The translations under genes and the position numbers were made by a program. From Mycoemilia scoparia (taxonomy: Eukaryota; Kickxellomycota; Kickxellomycetes; Kickxellales; Kickxellaceae), in the NCBI GenBank assembly GCA_027575805.1, contig JANBPU010000007.1, forward strand, positions 186,001-250,000: DNA of 64,000 nt, written 5' to 3'. The notes under the pieces were generated by a model. The model had not been told where the DNA came from, did not search any database, and saw only the letters and a list, made by a program, of their open reading frames with translations. Each line of letters begins with the position of its first letter. Position 1 is the stretch's first letter. This document shows positions 23,558-36,884 of this stretch, piece by piece.

Positions 23558-24610
23558 TGCAATATTTATTTCTCAGTATCTAATCCTCTACAGTCTAAAC
23601 ATGTTTCAGCAATTACTGATCCAGATAAGATCGGGAAATTTAAAACCATAATCGATGAGGTAGTATTATGGGACGGACATTATTTCACGCTTTTGAACAT
23701 ATGGGTAGTTATTTTTGAAGGGTACCTCCTTTTGGTGGTCAACGATTATAGGGGCAATCGCAGCCAAATAAGTGATCACAGTCTATTCGCAAATGACCAC
23801 CTTTCAAAAATAACTACTCATATCCCCAAAATAACTAGTCCAAACTACATGCGCCGTTTTGTAACATGTGCGGAGGTGTGCCAAAATCATATCGATTCAA
23901 GAATACCAAGACGATGTGCCAATATCGTAATACATACTCACGTTGATCAAACTAAGGGGATAACGGGATTTAACAGCATATTATATACCACAGCAGGCTG
24001 CACTTTCAAGCGAGCTCAAGCGTTCCAGACGAGCCTCGTATCTAATTGGTACAGGCTCCGTGTGATCGTCGTTATTGGTACTGTTATTTTAACAGCCCAG
24101 CGGGGATTCCCATGTCCCAACCATTCTTCCTGTTGAGACATGTTTGGTTGCTCGATGTTTTATTAGGACCCACATACTGATTATCATGCTGCAGTACCAT
24201 TTTAAGTGGGCGCATCCCTTGAAAATAGTCAAGGAACTGGTATAGAGCGGCGCGATAGCATGCTACTGTTTATCCATGTTGTTGAACCCACCGAGTATGC
24301 AGTCACCATAGCCTATAGCTTATTCCGTTCCCTTCTACTCCACATCCTTTCATAGCCTTTTATACCGCCAGCCTCCCTTCCTAAGCAGCTGATCGATATT
24401 TGCTTGCATTCTCTTTTTCTTCCCCTCCTTCGCCTAAAAATATACAATTTCTTTGCAGTATTCACTAAAGTGTTATTAAAGACACCTTTGTGATAAAGCA
24501 CCCATTTTCCCAGCTGGCGGATATATTCCTATATTTTTCTGGTTTGTTGACAGTAGCTCTATAATCTCTACAAGTAAAAAATCCGTTTTCATTGCGTTTT
24601 GGTTGCAAAG
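23558..24610. other. Divergent promoter region with family A element
   Basis: Shared upstream region of CASP (minus) and the P5-like ATPase (plus). It holds one family A element (23699-23823). The open frame crossing the element (23525-24136) looks fortuitous. Confidence 0.55.
23699..23823. mobile_element. MITE-like element, family A copy 3
   Basis: Ends ATATGGGTAGTTATTTTTGA and TCAAAAATAACTACTCATAT are near-perfect inverted repeats around 125 bp. The interior GGGGCAATCGCAGCCAAAT is shared with copies 2 and 4. It sits 142 bases upstream of the CASP start. Confidence 0.75.
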
Positions 24611-27600
24611 ATGGCGCAGTCGAGAATGAGGAGCCCAGCTCCAGCTTCTCGGCCTCAAAGCGACTGTTGGTCACTAATATCTATGAGGACGGTTTACTTT
24701 GGTTTGATACTTCTTTTGTGCCTTACAAACAATACAAGTGCCTATCCTGCGTTCAATACCCCAAACTCAGTCGATGTGCATGGAAACAAGTGTCCTCTAC
24801 TGTCTAGAGGCGGTCTAAAATGCCCAACCCTTTGCGCTCGTACATTCGACGACTGTCCATCAGTGATATCTGCACCATCATGTGGGAACGGCCAACAGCT
24901 TTGTAGTGATGGGACATGTCAGGATAGCTGCGAAGGCATTGAGAATCCCTGTCTGTGTGGCTTCAGTGCCGACCAGGTGGCACAAGAGTATGTCGCTTGC
25001 CCAACTTATGACGGCAGAGTCACAGCCCCAGACTTCGATCCGGGATTAAAGCAGCAGCAGGTGGAACTTGCATGCGGCAAAAAGTTTGACATTTTGCCAA
25101 GCAACGCAACGATAGACACCCAATTTTCTGTCGTCCCAGAATGGAACGATCAGGCAACTGATGATAAGCTCATGTGGCTGCAGTGCCCAACACCTCAGAA
25201 TCAAACATTCACTTTCCACGAACCCATGTTCCTGGCATTCTACTGTATTCTAGGTGGTGCTCTGCTGCTTATTACTCTATGGCACTTTTACAAGAAGCTC
25301 CGCGAAAGCGGTGTTGCTATCCACCGCCAATTTTGCGAAGCTGTTGTCTCTGATGCACAGAATGAAAAGAGCAGTGCCTCATCAAATGGATCCGAGCAAG
25401 ATCCACTGCTATTCCGCGGCTTTAAGATGGACTACTTTGGTTTCTTCCTGTTCTATCTTGTCCTCCTCATTACTGCCGGATGGATCGTGCTCCTTGCTGT
25501 CATAGTTTCTGACTACTATGGTGTTGTTGATGGAACTGCATTCGGAGTTTTCCTGTCCTCTCCTACATCCTCTGCCATCTTCATCTTTGTCTGGCACCTC
25601 GCCGCTATCTGGCTTGGCGTTGTGACCGCCTGCCAGCATCGCCTTCGCAACTACTTCCGCATTGAGTGCAAGTTGGCTGATGCCAATGTGATCCAGGTGG
25701 AAGAACGCCGTGCGGATGTGATTATGATGGAAAGTAACAGCAAGCTTCTAAGCCGCATCCGTTACTACGAAGGCATTCTTAAGAGGTTTATTAGATTTGA
25801 CATCGTTACCACCACAACAAAGATATACACCTCGAAGGGAGAAACAGAGAAGCCCTACCGGTACATAGAATATCACTGCACAAGATATGTCCAGGGTGAA
25901 GATGATGTCTACTCTCCCTATGCCTATTACCTAGGCAACACTCGTGCTGAGCTTCTGTCTGTGGCAACTGGGCTGTCGTCCAAGGAAGCCCAGGCTCGCC
26001 AGTCACGCATTGGTGAGAACTTTGTCCGTGTTAGCGTCCCAAGCTTCCCCAAAGCCCTGTTCGAGGAGTTTGCCGCATTCTTCTACCTTTACCAGATGAT
26101 GTGCCTGTGGGTATGGTTCTACTTCAACTACTATCCCATGGGTCTAGTCCAGATGTGCGTCATTATCATCTCAGCTCTTGTCAAGGTCATTGTCAGACTC
26201 AAGTCCGAATACAAGGTCAAGTCTTTGGCGGAGCAGCAGTCTTCATGTCTGGTTAAACGCGATGGTGAATGGAGTGAGCTCGATTCCCGCGAACTTGTTC
26301 CAGGAGATCTGGTAGGGCTCAGCGGACACTCCCAAATTGTTTGCGATGGTGTTATTGTTCGTGGCGAGGTTGTTGTTGATGAATCATCATTGACTGGCGA
26401 GGCCATGCCTGTACGCAAGTTTGCCCTGAAGCCCGACTCCGTTGCTTATGACAAGCTCAGCTCAGGAAAGCCATTCACTCTTTTCGATGGTACCACTGTT
26501 TTGCAGACTCTTGGAAATGAACAAAAGGAGGCAAAAAGCTCAGCAGCATCCAGCACTTCCACCGACTTGAAGGCAACTTTGGTTGGCGAGAAACACAATG
26601 CTTTTGATGGAGAGCCAGACACGCTAATGTTGGTTACCGCAACACGCACATCCACAGACAAAGGAAAGCTCATCCAGCGCATCTTGTATCCTACTACATA
26701 CTCATTCATCTTTGACGAGCATCTCCGGGCAGTCATCCTTATCCTACTCGGCTGGGGTGGTGTTGCATTTGCTCTGACAATTTGGTTGATGGGCCACGAT
26801 ACCACTTCTTGGTTCTACGGTCTATTCATCATTTCTCAAATCATGTCTCCACTATTGCCTGCCGCTCTTGTTGTTGGCCAATCCATTGCTGCCGAACGTT
26901 TAAGACGGATCAAGATCTTCTGTGTCGACTTGCCTCGTATCATGGTCACAGGTAAAGTTCGGGTATTTTGCTTTGACAAGACTGGAACCCTGACAAAAGA
27001 GGGTCTTGAATTCAGCAGCGTACAGAAGATTGAGCAAAGCACGCCGGGTAATGCCACATTCCTTGATGCCGTTAACGATATGGGTAAAATTGATGATCTG
27101 ACTCAAGCAGCATTTGCTTCGTGCCATGCTGTCACATCCATCAAGGACCAATTCATCGGAAACCCAGTTGATGTCGAGCAGTTTAGAGCAACAGATTGGG
27201 AAATTGTCAAGTCTTCCGAGTATGATGCGACCAACACATACCTCGACACTTTGATGTCCCCGTACCTTGTAAAACAACCAGGCGACGAGAAGGCGACCCG
27301 CAAGGTAGTGCATGTAGTCAAGCGCAACGAGTTTATCCACGCACGACAGTCGATGTCAGTTGCCATCCTTGACCCCCGTACTCAGCATGTCCACGTCTTT
27401 GTCAAGGGCTCGTTCGAAAGGATCAAGCGCATTAGTAACCAGGATAGCATCCCAGCAACATATGATAAGGTTACGGCCAACTGGGCCAAGGAAGGCTGCT
27501 ATGTCTTGGCACTTGCACACAAGGATCTTGGACCAGTCGAAAACCTAAAGGAGTTGGATGCCATGGACCGCGATGCATTTGAATCTGGCTGTTCATTGAT

Positions 27601-29050
27601 GTCACTCATCATGTTCCGAAACCAGCTCAAGCCAGACACAAAGGATGCAATCACAGAACTCAAGCAGGGAGATACACGTACGGTCATGATTACTGGAGAC
27701 AACGCCCTGAATGGAATCTACATCGCAAGACAATGCGGAATGGTCACCAGCGAGGCAAGGATTCTCTTGGGTGACATCGAAAAGGACCACTTGGTGTGGC
27801 GCGATTCAAACACCGAAGAAGTCGTAGAAAACATTGATGAGCTCCTACTGTCTGACAAAGAGGAACACGAATTCGCTGAGAAAAGCATGGGCGATGTCGT
27901 ATCCAAACGCACTGCCTCTCTGGAACTTGCTGTCACTGCAGCTGCATTTGATTATCTTGTTGTGACCGATAAAATTCGCGACTACCTGTTTAACATCCGC
28001 ATATTTGCCCGCATGACTCCCAATGGCAAGGTCGAGGCCGTCCAGCTTCATATGGAACGGGCAATAACCGCCATGTGTGGCGACGGTGGCAATGACTGTG
28101 GTGCACTTCGCGCTGCTCACGTTGGACTTGCTCTTAGCGAGTCTGAAGCATCGATTGTTTCCCCATTCAGCTCTTCAGACCGCTCGATCTTTTCATGCGT
28201 CCGCCTTCTCAAACACGGCAGAACTGCTCTTGCTACATCATTCTCTGCATACAAGTTCCTTATCATGTATGGTGAAAGTATGGCGTGGCTTGAGCTGTTC
28301 CAGTTCTACTTCAGCGTCATTGTTCCTCAGGCAGTATGGATCTTCATCGACTCGTTCATTGCTGTTGGTCTTATGTTTGCTCTGACACAGTCTAAACCCG
28401 CCAAGACTCTCGCTGCCTGCCGTCCCACAGCTAAACTCCTGGGCGCCCATACTCTGGCCTCGCTTTGGGGACAAATCCTCATCAACTTTGTCTTCCTGGT
28501 TGGCCTAATGGGTCTCCTCTTCCGCCAGTCTTGGTACCGCTGTAACGAGTTTGACTCCAGAGACATCGACACATCTCTCTGGTGGCTTCTTGGTGATAAC
28601 TATGAGGCTGAGGTCATCAGCATTTCTCAGCTATTCCAGTTCATCAACGCAGCCGGCGTCTTCAACTTTGGCTACCGCTTCCGTACCTCATGGTGGCGCA
28701 ACTATGTCTTGGTTGTTCTGTACCTTGGATTTATGGCCGCTGTGTCTGTTTTGGTCCTTGCTGACCCCAACAGATTTGGCTGCCTATTCCGTATCAACTG
28801 TGGTGACCCTGATGTACTGGTTAAGATGGGATACCCAAGACCCTCATGGCACATCTCTGAGTACAACAGCCCCATTGGCAGCAATGTATTGCCACACCAC
28901 TTCCGCTGGACTCTGTGGGGATACTGCTTGGCCAACATCTTTACCGTCTACATCTACGAATACTTTGTGGTTCTTGGCCCAATTGGTCAATGGGTAAAGC
29001 GCCGTTGGCAGAGAGTTAAGGGAGACAACAAGATTGCTCTCAAGCTATGA
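24611..29050 (+). CDS. P5-like P-type ATPase with Cys-rich lumenal N-terminal domain
   Basis: Large single-exon gene of 1479 residues from the ATG at 24611. A signal-like hydrophobic segment (YFGLILLLCLTNN, residues about 29-42) precedes a lumenal domain with at least 12 cysteines to about residue 200, then the first membrane helix (FYCILGGALLLITLWHFY). ATPase signatures: actuator-domain DESSLTGEAMPV, phosphorylation site CFDKTGTLT with Asp789, MITGDNALNGIYIARQCGMV, and hinge CGDGGNDCGALRAAH...LSESEASIVSPFSS, which is typical of the P5B (ATP13A/Ypk9) side. The M4 motif reads SPLLPAAL where P5B pumps have PPALP. ATP13A2-type proteins export polyamines from lysosomes or vacuoles; whether that holds here is open given the changed M4. 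No introns, unlike its neighbours. Confidence 0.88.
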   Translation: MAQSRMRSPAPASRPQSDCWSLISMRTVYFGLILLLCLTNNTSAYPAFNTPNSVDVHGNKCPLLSRGGLKCPTLCARTFDDCPSVISAPSCGNGQQLCSDGTCQDSCEGIENPCLCGFSADQVAQEYVACPTYDGRVTAPDFDPGLKQQQVELACGKKFDILPSNATIDTQFSVVPEWNDQATDDKLMWLQCPTPQNQTFTFHEPMFLAFYCILGGALLLITLWHFYKKLRESGVAIHRQFCEAVVSDAQNEKSSASSNGSEQDPLLFRGFKMDYFGFFLFYLVLLITAGWIVLLAVIVSDYYGVVDGTAFGVFLSSPTSSAIFIFVWHLAAIWLGVVTACQHRLRNYFRIECKLADANVIQVEERRADVIMMESNSKLLSRIRYYEGILKRFIRFDIVTTTTKIYTSKGETEKPYRYIEYHCTRYVQGEDDVYSPYAYYLGNTRAELLSVATGLSSKEAQARQSRIGENFVRVSVPSFPKALFEEFAAFFYLYQMMCLWVWFYFNYYPMGLVQMCVIIISALVKVIVRLKSEYKVKSLAEQQSSCLVKRDGEWSELDSRELVPGDLVGLSGHSQIVCDGVIVRGEVVVDESSLTGEAMPVRKFALKPDSVAYDKLSSGKPFTLFDGTTVLQTLGNEQKEAKSSAASSTSTDLKATLVGEKHNAFDGEPDTLMLVTATRTSTDKGKLIQRILYPTTYSFIFDEHLRAVILILLGWGGVAFALTIWLMGHDTTSWFYGLFIISQIMSPLLPAALVVGQSIAAERLRRIKIFCVDLPRIMVTGKVRVFCFDKTGTLTKEGLEFSSVQKIEQSTPGNATFLDAVNDMGKIDDLTQAAFASCHAVTSIKDQFIGNPVDVEQFRATDWEIVKSSEYDATNTYLDTLMSPYLVKQPGDEKATRKVVHVVKRNEFIHARQSMSVAILDPRTQHVHVFVKGSFERIKRISNQDSIPATYDKVTANWAKEGCYVLALAHKDLGPVENLKELDAMDRDAFESGCSLMSLIMFRNQLKPDTKDAITELKQGDTRTVMITGDNALNGIYIARQCGMVTSEARILLGDIEKDHLVWRDSNTEEVVENIDELLLSDKEEHEFAEKSMGDVVSKRTASLELAVTAAAFDYLVVTDKIRDYLFNIRIFARMTPNGKVEAVQLHMERAITAMCGDGGNDCGALRAAHVGLALSESEASIVSPFSSSDRSIFSCVRLLKHGRTALATSFSAYKFLIMYGESMAWLELFQFYFSVIVPQAVWIFIDSFIAVGLMFALTQSKPAKTLAACRPTAKLLGAHTLASLWGQILINFVFLVGLMGLLFRQSWYRCNEFDSRDIDTSLWWLLGDNYEAEVISISQLFQFINAAGVFNFGYRFRTSWWRNYVLVVLYLGFMAAVSVLVLADPNRFGCLFRINCGDPDVLVKMGYPRPSWHISEYNSPIGSNVLPHHFRWTLWGYCLANIFTVYIYEYFVVLGPIGQWVKRRWQRVKGDNKIALKL

Positions 29051-29338
29051 GATATACAGTCAAAAGTATACCTGGCTATGAATTTGCCATACATACTGGC
29101 TGCGATTCATAGAAACAAGTTTAAAATTGAGACTTCAGTATGTACAAGTTAATTTTGGTAAAGTTTTACATTTATATGTTTTTATACACTAATTTTTAAG
29201 TTAAGAATCAACAAATTCATTTTAATGGATTTTTATATTTATATTATATTGTTGGCAAACGGTTGGACAGCGATTTGAATAAAAAATTGATGTTGTTAAA
29301 CTAATTATGAAACAGTTTGAATTGGTTGACGGCCCTAT
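29051..29338. other. Convergent spacer, nothing seen
   Basis: AT-rich DNA between the stop codons of the P5-like ATPase and SKP1. Confidence 0.5.
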
Positions 29339-29866
29339 TTATTGCTCAGCGGCCCATTCGTTCTCTCTCCTGATTTTGGCTTCCTGGTCGGCGGTGAAGT
29401 CGTCAGTAATGTTGAAGTATTGGCGGATTTCCTGGGTGGTCTTTCCTCTGATGCAGTTGGCGACGGTCTTGCAGCCAAGCTCAACAAGGGGCTTAATGTC
29501 CAAGTAGTTGGCAGCCATGAGTATTTCAATGACCTTTTCGGCGTTCTTATTCATGAAGTTTTCATCCCAGGGCTCAAGGTCATCGCAGCGCTTTGGTGCT
29601 TCTTGGAAGTAGTCTCTGAGGGCAACGGGGTCGTTGCGGTGGTGCTCACAGTACTGGATAATGAATTCTAAAATCTCTGATGTTACATTGAGGAGAGGGA
29701 TTTTCTCGTCAAGCTCGCCGATATCACCAATCATGTTCTTGATGAGGTGGCTCTGCTGTGCAATTTCGATATCAACCTCGAAATCCTTGTCGTCAGAGGA
29801 TACGAGCTTAATGGTTCTCTTTGTGGTCTCTTTGGCTGGGGCAGCGGTGTTGTCAACGGTAGACAT
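29339..29866 (-). CDS. SKP1: SCF ubiquitin ligase subunit SKP1
   Basis: Adaptor that links cullin-1 to F-box proteins in SCF E3 ligases; also found in RAVE and kinetochore complexes in yeast. Single exon, 175 residues. The POZ fold starts TIKLVSSDDKDFEVDIEIA, with IKNMIGDIGE and IPLLNVTSEIL. The F-box-binding C terminus is well kept: AANYLDIKPLVELGCKTVA, then GKTTQEIRQYFNITDDFTADQEAKIRRENEWA (quoted in two parts: GKTTQEIRQYFNI and DDFTADQEAKIRRENEWA). The acidic insertion of S. cerevisiae Skp1 is absent. A dozen residues precede the usual start. The assignment is firm. Confidence 0.97.
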   Translation of the reverse strand: MSTVDNTAAPAKETTKRTIKLVSSDDKDFEVDIEIAQQSHLIKNMIGDIGELDEKIPLLNVTSEILEFIIQYCEHHRNDPVALRDYFQEAPKRCDDLEPWDENFMNKNAEKVIEILMAANYLDIKPLVELGCKTVANCIRGKTTQEIRQYFNITDDFTADQEAKIRRENEWAAEQ

Positions 29867-30920
29867 TTTTAGCGCTATATATAGATAGATATATCACAAG
29901 AGAAAGTGAGAAAGAAACATGTGTTAGTACCATTAATATATAACCTCCATGAACTAGGGGTAGCTGTACTTGCTTGTACATGCTCGAACGTCATGAAAAG
30001 GTAGCTTTTCTCATGAAGGAAATGGCCATAAATGTAATCACATATTCAATTGTGCCCAGAGCATGCCGCCTAATTTACAATTTACTATATACTTCAGATT
30101 GGCATTTTTGTAACACTTACAGGTATATATTTGTAAATTCTAATTTAACAAGCTATTGAGCTTTGAGAAAAAGGAGGAGAGGGATATAAAGTAATACTGT
30201 GTTGGGCATAAGGGACCTTTAAATGAATATGGGTCTGTGAGACCAACTTTCATTGAAGTGATGTAGGCAAAATCAAATCAATTTCTCACAACCGTACGTA
30301 TTATGATTGGAGTAATGCATATAGATTTTAATACATTTTTGACCTTGATAATATCAAAGAATATCCCTCAAAGAGTGAAAGACAATATTGATAATCTGTT
30401 AAATAGCATAAAGAAAATAAAAATAAATCAATTATCCTCAACATACAGTACCGAAAACATCAATATAGTTTTATTGTGTACTTTTATTATTAAAAAAAGT
30501 AGAATAAATGGTAACTTTTAAGTCTATATTTGTTCTTTTTGCTATTGATAGTTTTCATTCAATTCAATTCAATAGTCGTGGCTCAGCAAAGCAGTAGATA
30601 TACTTTACGCCATCTTTCAATAGTAAATCTGGGTCATCTAAGTTTGAAACTCACCTTTGTTGTCTGACTCTGTTGATTCCAATAAATGTAACTTTTTGTG
30701 GGATAATTTAGATCAGATAGTCATATTTAAAAATCAGACGTTCAAAAAATAAACCCATTTTTTAAATAACTTCACTTGGAATGTTAATAGATATAATTGA
30801 CTACAAATGGTAATTTATTTGCATATGCCAAAAAATGACAGTTAATTATGGCGAATAAGATCCTAAACAAATAAAATGGAAAACGCGAGAGATTGTGTGA
30901 GTGAGTATGGGAGTATGTGT
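29867..30920. other. Intergenic, no gene seen
   Basis: Very AT-rich promoter-side region of SKP1 and 3' flank of the GPI protein. It contains a CAATT pentamer repeat near 30558. Short open frames here show no gene-like composition. Confidence 0.55.
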
Positions 30921-31595
30921 TTATATGAAGGAGATGGCACCGGCGGCACCAGCAGCAGCGATGGCAAGGACTGCAGTGCTGACGGATGATGAGGAGCCTG
31001 CACCGCTAATCATTTTTTCGCTGGCGTTCTTGGCCTTGGGCTTGCTGTTAGAGCCGATGAAGCTGGAGATCCCTTCCTCTTTGGCATCTCCCTTGGGCCT
31101 AGAGAGTATGTTCTGAGTGGTGGGCTTGTTTTGCTGGTTCTTGGGGGTTACCATATTGCTAGAGTTTTGATCCTTCTGGGCTGGCCTACTTTCCTGCTTT
31201 CCACCAGAGCTGCTGACCTTGGCCTCATTAGACTTCTGCTGAGACTGCTGCTCTACATGTCCCGAGTTGTTAGTGGCAACTCTGGAAGCAGCCTTTGCTT
31301 TTGCAGCAGCGGCAGCCTTGAGTCTAGTCTCGGCACGGCTGCAGTGGTCCATGGCAACTTGGCGAGCACGCTCACGAGCATCAGTCTTGGATACATCAAG
31401 AGCGCAGTGGTCGTAGCACCTGAGATCTTCGGTGGTCCAGGTACATTGGCAGACAGCATCAGAAGATCTACACTGAGCGGCAATAGCAGCGGCAATATTG
31501 GCACGGCATTGGCGGAACACCTCCTCCTCAGCGCACTGAGAAGCGGCTAATCCAAAGGCTGTGGAGACAGCCAAGATAGCAAGAGCGAACTTCAT
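30921..31595 (-). CDS. GPI-anchored eight-Cys (CFEM-like) cell-surface protein, paralogue 1
   Basis: Single exon, 224 residues. A signal peptide (FALAILAVSTAFGLAAS) is followed by an eight-cysteine module C-x8-C-x11-C-x6-C-x-C-x8-C-x3-C-x20-C, with SSDAVCQCTW in the centre. The second half is Lys/Ser/Gln/Asn-rich and ends in a Ser-rich omega-site region and a hydrophobic tail (VSTAVLAIAAAGAAGA), as in GPI-anchored wall proteins. The CxC, Cx3C and the Asp just before CxC resemble CFEM domains, whose Asp can bind haem iron, but the first spacing (x8 rather than about x3) departs from the CFEM pattern. It is paralogous to the gene at 32299. Role unknown. Confidence 0.82.
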   Translation of the reverse strand: MKFALAILAVSTAFGLAASQCAEEEVFRQCRANIAAAIAAQCRSSDAVCQCTWTTEDLRCYDHCALDVSKTDARERARQVAMDHCSRAETRLKAAAAAKAKAASRVATNNSGHVEQQSQQKSNEAKVSSSGGKQESRPAQKDQNSSNMVTPKNQQNKPTTQNILSRPKGDAKEEGISSFIGSNSKPKAKNASEKMISGAGSSSSVSTAVLAIAAAGAAGAISFI

Positions 31596-32298
31596 GATTG
31601 TTGCAAAAACGTAAGAGATGTTTGTCAGGATTCACGGAATAAGATATCTAGGCAAGAGTATATATGTAAAGGATATTTACAAAACACTGGCAGAGCAACT
31701 CAAGTCGGCGACCGGACTTTTTAAGCTACATATGTGTCTTAGATTTAGCTGTAAAAGAAACTGCAAAATGTTCAAATGGCCTGCACATGAGATATCTCTT
31801 GCTTAATGTTTCGCATCATCAAAAGGATATCCGGTAATGTTCGGTGAGGGGTGCTGGCCACTCATTTCCTAATGGTTAAGTTTGAAACTTGAGTGAACTC
31901 TGTGGACCTCAGCAACCATTCGATGTTTCAATAATCAAAGTGGTTTGAAACAATAGTACCTCAGCAGCAAAGCTTTGCACTGATTTTAGTTTCAACAAGC
32001 CCAGTTAGTGGCTAGGTCTTATATACACACAGTTGAAGCCAAGACATTAATAATACTGCCAAATTCCTAGAATTGTACGACCTTACATTTCGATATGCTG
32101 CAGTCACACAAATCTTGGAGGAAAAGGGGCAATGATTTGTTCCTATTATAAAGAATGCATTGTGAAACCCAAAGCTCAGGGCGATTAAACTTACATCCAG
32201 TATTGCAGATAGATAAGATATTTAAATGCGATATATGAGGAAGCAAGCCAGTGTATTAATGCCAGAGTAGTGTATAAATATATTATAGAGGCTAGAAA
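31596..32298. other. Spacer between the two GPI protein genes
   Basis: AT-rich, no gene. It presumably contains the promoter of the downstream minus-strand paralogue; TA-rich stretches occur around 31661-31680. Confidence 0.5.
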
Positions 32299-32790
32299 TT
32301 AGAATGAAGCAAAAAGGAGGGCAACGGCGGCAGTAACAGAGCTAAAGGTAACAAGGGCTGCGGCGCCTTCGCTCTCTTGGGACTGGCTGCCAGACTTGCT
32401 TTGGGACTTAGAAGAGTCCTTGGCAGAGGAACCACTGCTTGGCTTGGGGGCACTGTCTGAAGCGGTCTCAGAAGAAGAGCTCACAGGGATAGAGCTTGGA
32501 TACTGCTTGGCCAAACCGCAGTAGGAATTCACAGCATTTTTGGCAGCGACAGCGCTGGGAGCCAGGGCCTGGTCATCAGGGCAGTTGTTGTAACAGCGTA
32601 GGAGCTCCTCGTTCCATGTGCACTGGCAGCCATAGTCGTTTGGACTGGTGCAATGCGTCTTGATCATATCATTGGCATAGTTGACACAAGAGTCGACGAT
32701 GTTCTGGGCATCGCAATCAGCAGCAACAAAGCTGGATTGTGAGATGGCGAGGGCGGCGAGGGCGGCAACAAAGCTAGTAGAGTATTTCAT
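32299..32790 (-). CDS. GPI-anchored eight-Cys (CFEM-like) cell-surface protein, paralogue 2
   Basis: Single exon, 163 residues. Signal peptide (FVAALAALAISQSSFVAA), then C-x8-C-x11-C-x7-C-x-C-x8-C-x3-C-x20-C with NDYGCQCTW in the centre, a Ser/Lys-rich stalk and a hydrophobic C terminus (VTFSSVTAAVALLFASF). Six of the seven cysteine spacings are identical to the paralogue at 30921, and both have TW after CxC and RCY before Cx3C, so the two arose by tandem duplication. The stalk is shorter here. Likely exposed at the plasma membrane or cell wall; function unknown. Confidence 0.83.
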   Translation of the reverse strand: MKYSTSFVAALAALAISQSSFVAADCDAQNIVDSCVNYANDMIKTHCTSPNDYGCQCTWNEELLRCYNNCPDDQALAPSAVAAKNAVNSYCGLAKQYPSSIPVSSSSETASDSAPKPSSGSSAKDSSKSQSKSGSQSQESEGAAALVTFSSVTAAVALLFASF

Positions 32791-33685
32791 TGTGGATGTG
32801 TATTTGTCGTCGTGTGTCGTAAAATATATATGGTGTGTATTTATATAATATAGTCTAGCACAGAAGCCAAGAGAAAGAGATAAGAAAAGGTAGCTAGGTG
32901 TTTACAAGGGCGGGGGAAGACAGGGCTTTAGATATGAAATGCCAGGATTCGATGGTTGAGGACAGGTCGCCATTATTTATAACAAGCTTGTAGATCTCTC
33001 GGCTTTTTTACAGCTTGCTGTTTGGCCTTACAAACACAACAACACAAGCCAACAATTTACCCATCACCAAAACAGGTAATTTCATCTCTGGACGCTACAA
33101 CAAAGCCCACAAATGTCCAGCATCACACACTCCTCTCTCTTTCAATGTGAATGCTGGCCCATTGACGCCTTCGTCTTCTGTGTGCAAGTATGTTGACGGT
33201 CCCAAGAAAACCCTCACTCTGCCACATCCAAACAGGCTACCCCTCACAGTCTGATGCACAGTAGAAGGATATTCCTGGTCGAGCCAACGCCTGCTTTTCC
33301 TCTGTAAATGGCAAGTTTCTTTAATTCTGGCTTCCTTTGCCCTAAGGCTATCACCACCACTTTAGACCACCAACGCCCCCTTTGCCCATTGCCATAAATA
33401 TTTTTGTTGCTAGCTTTATAGCTGGCAAGACAAACAAATAACACAAGCAACATGGTAGTAGCATAGCAATGCAGTAAAGGTAAGCCATAGACCTTTGCGA
33501 TTGAAGCAGTCCACCACCGTCGCTGTCGTCATGTGTTAATACAAAACATGACGCTGATTCGGATTTTGTGTATTATCAAAAATACGCCACCATTGCAGAT
33601 GTTTGGAAAAAAAACACACCACTATAAACTCTAGAGCTATCAAAATAAACTTTGTAACGAAGTGTGTTCTATGACCACTCTGCTG
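32791..33685. other. Intergenic, no gene seen
   Basis: Promoter side of GPI paralogue 2 and 3' flank of CDC5. No supported feature. Confidence 0.5.
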
Positions 33686-36316
<2,631 letters not shown>

Positions 36317-36884
36317 TTTTCAAAAATAAATTAAAGATTTCGCAAGTTGTATTTCATCATGCAGATCTGAAATCAATTATTGGATTTTATACCAACTATA
36401 TTCAAATTATGGGATGTCGCGTTTCTACATACACAATTTGTTTTTCAATTTTTTTAGTATTGGTTGAAATGCCTTTTGGAATTGTTGGTCAGAAGCGGTA
36501 TTAAAATGAGGAAGTCATTTATGCCTCAATAAATTAAAGCAAGGCTCTATACTTGTTTCCTGGGTATGAAAACGACAACTCATCACAGAAAATACACATA
36601 GATATCTTAAACCAAGGGTAAAACTTGGCTTGGGGGAGACCCATATCTCCCAATCACCTTTGGGTGTGTGTATGCGTGTGGGCATTGTGAAGTGGAGATC
36701 GCTAGAGAAATTTTGGTTAAGTTTTTGTAGACCATATTGGTTTCATCAGCACCACTCACTGACTGCAAACGCTTATAATTGGACGTTAACCCACGCATAT
36801 CGCCTGGCCTTACTTGCCTTGTAGTTTTTTGCCCCCCTGTTTTTATCTCCCCTTCCTATATCTTATTATTTAACAAAAGTCAAA
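36317..36884. promoter_or_regulatory. Shared divergent promoter region, CDC5 and COX6
   Basis: A 568-base spacer between the two start codons, transcribed away on both sides. No TATA or named site is asserted; the segment just before COX6 is pyrimidine-rich. Confidence 0.4.

Noticed and set aside
23525..24136. Plus-strand open frame of 203 codons in front of the P5-like gene
   Set aside because: It runs through the first CASP exon on the opposite strand and through a family A element, so it is probably fortuitous.
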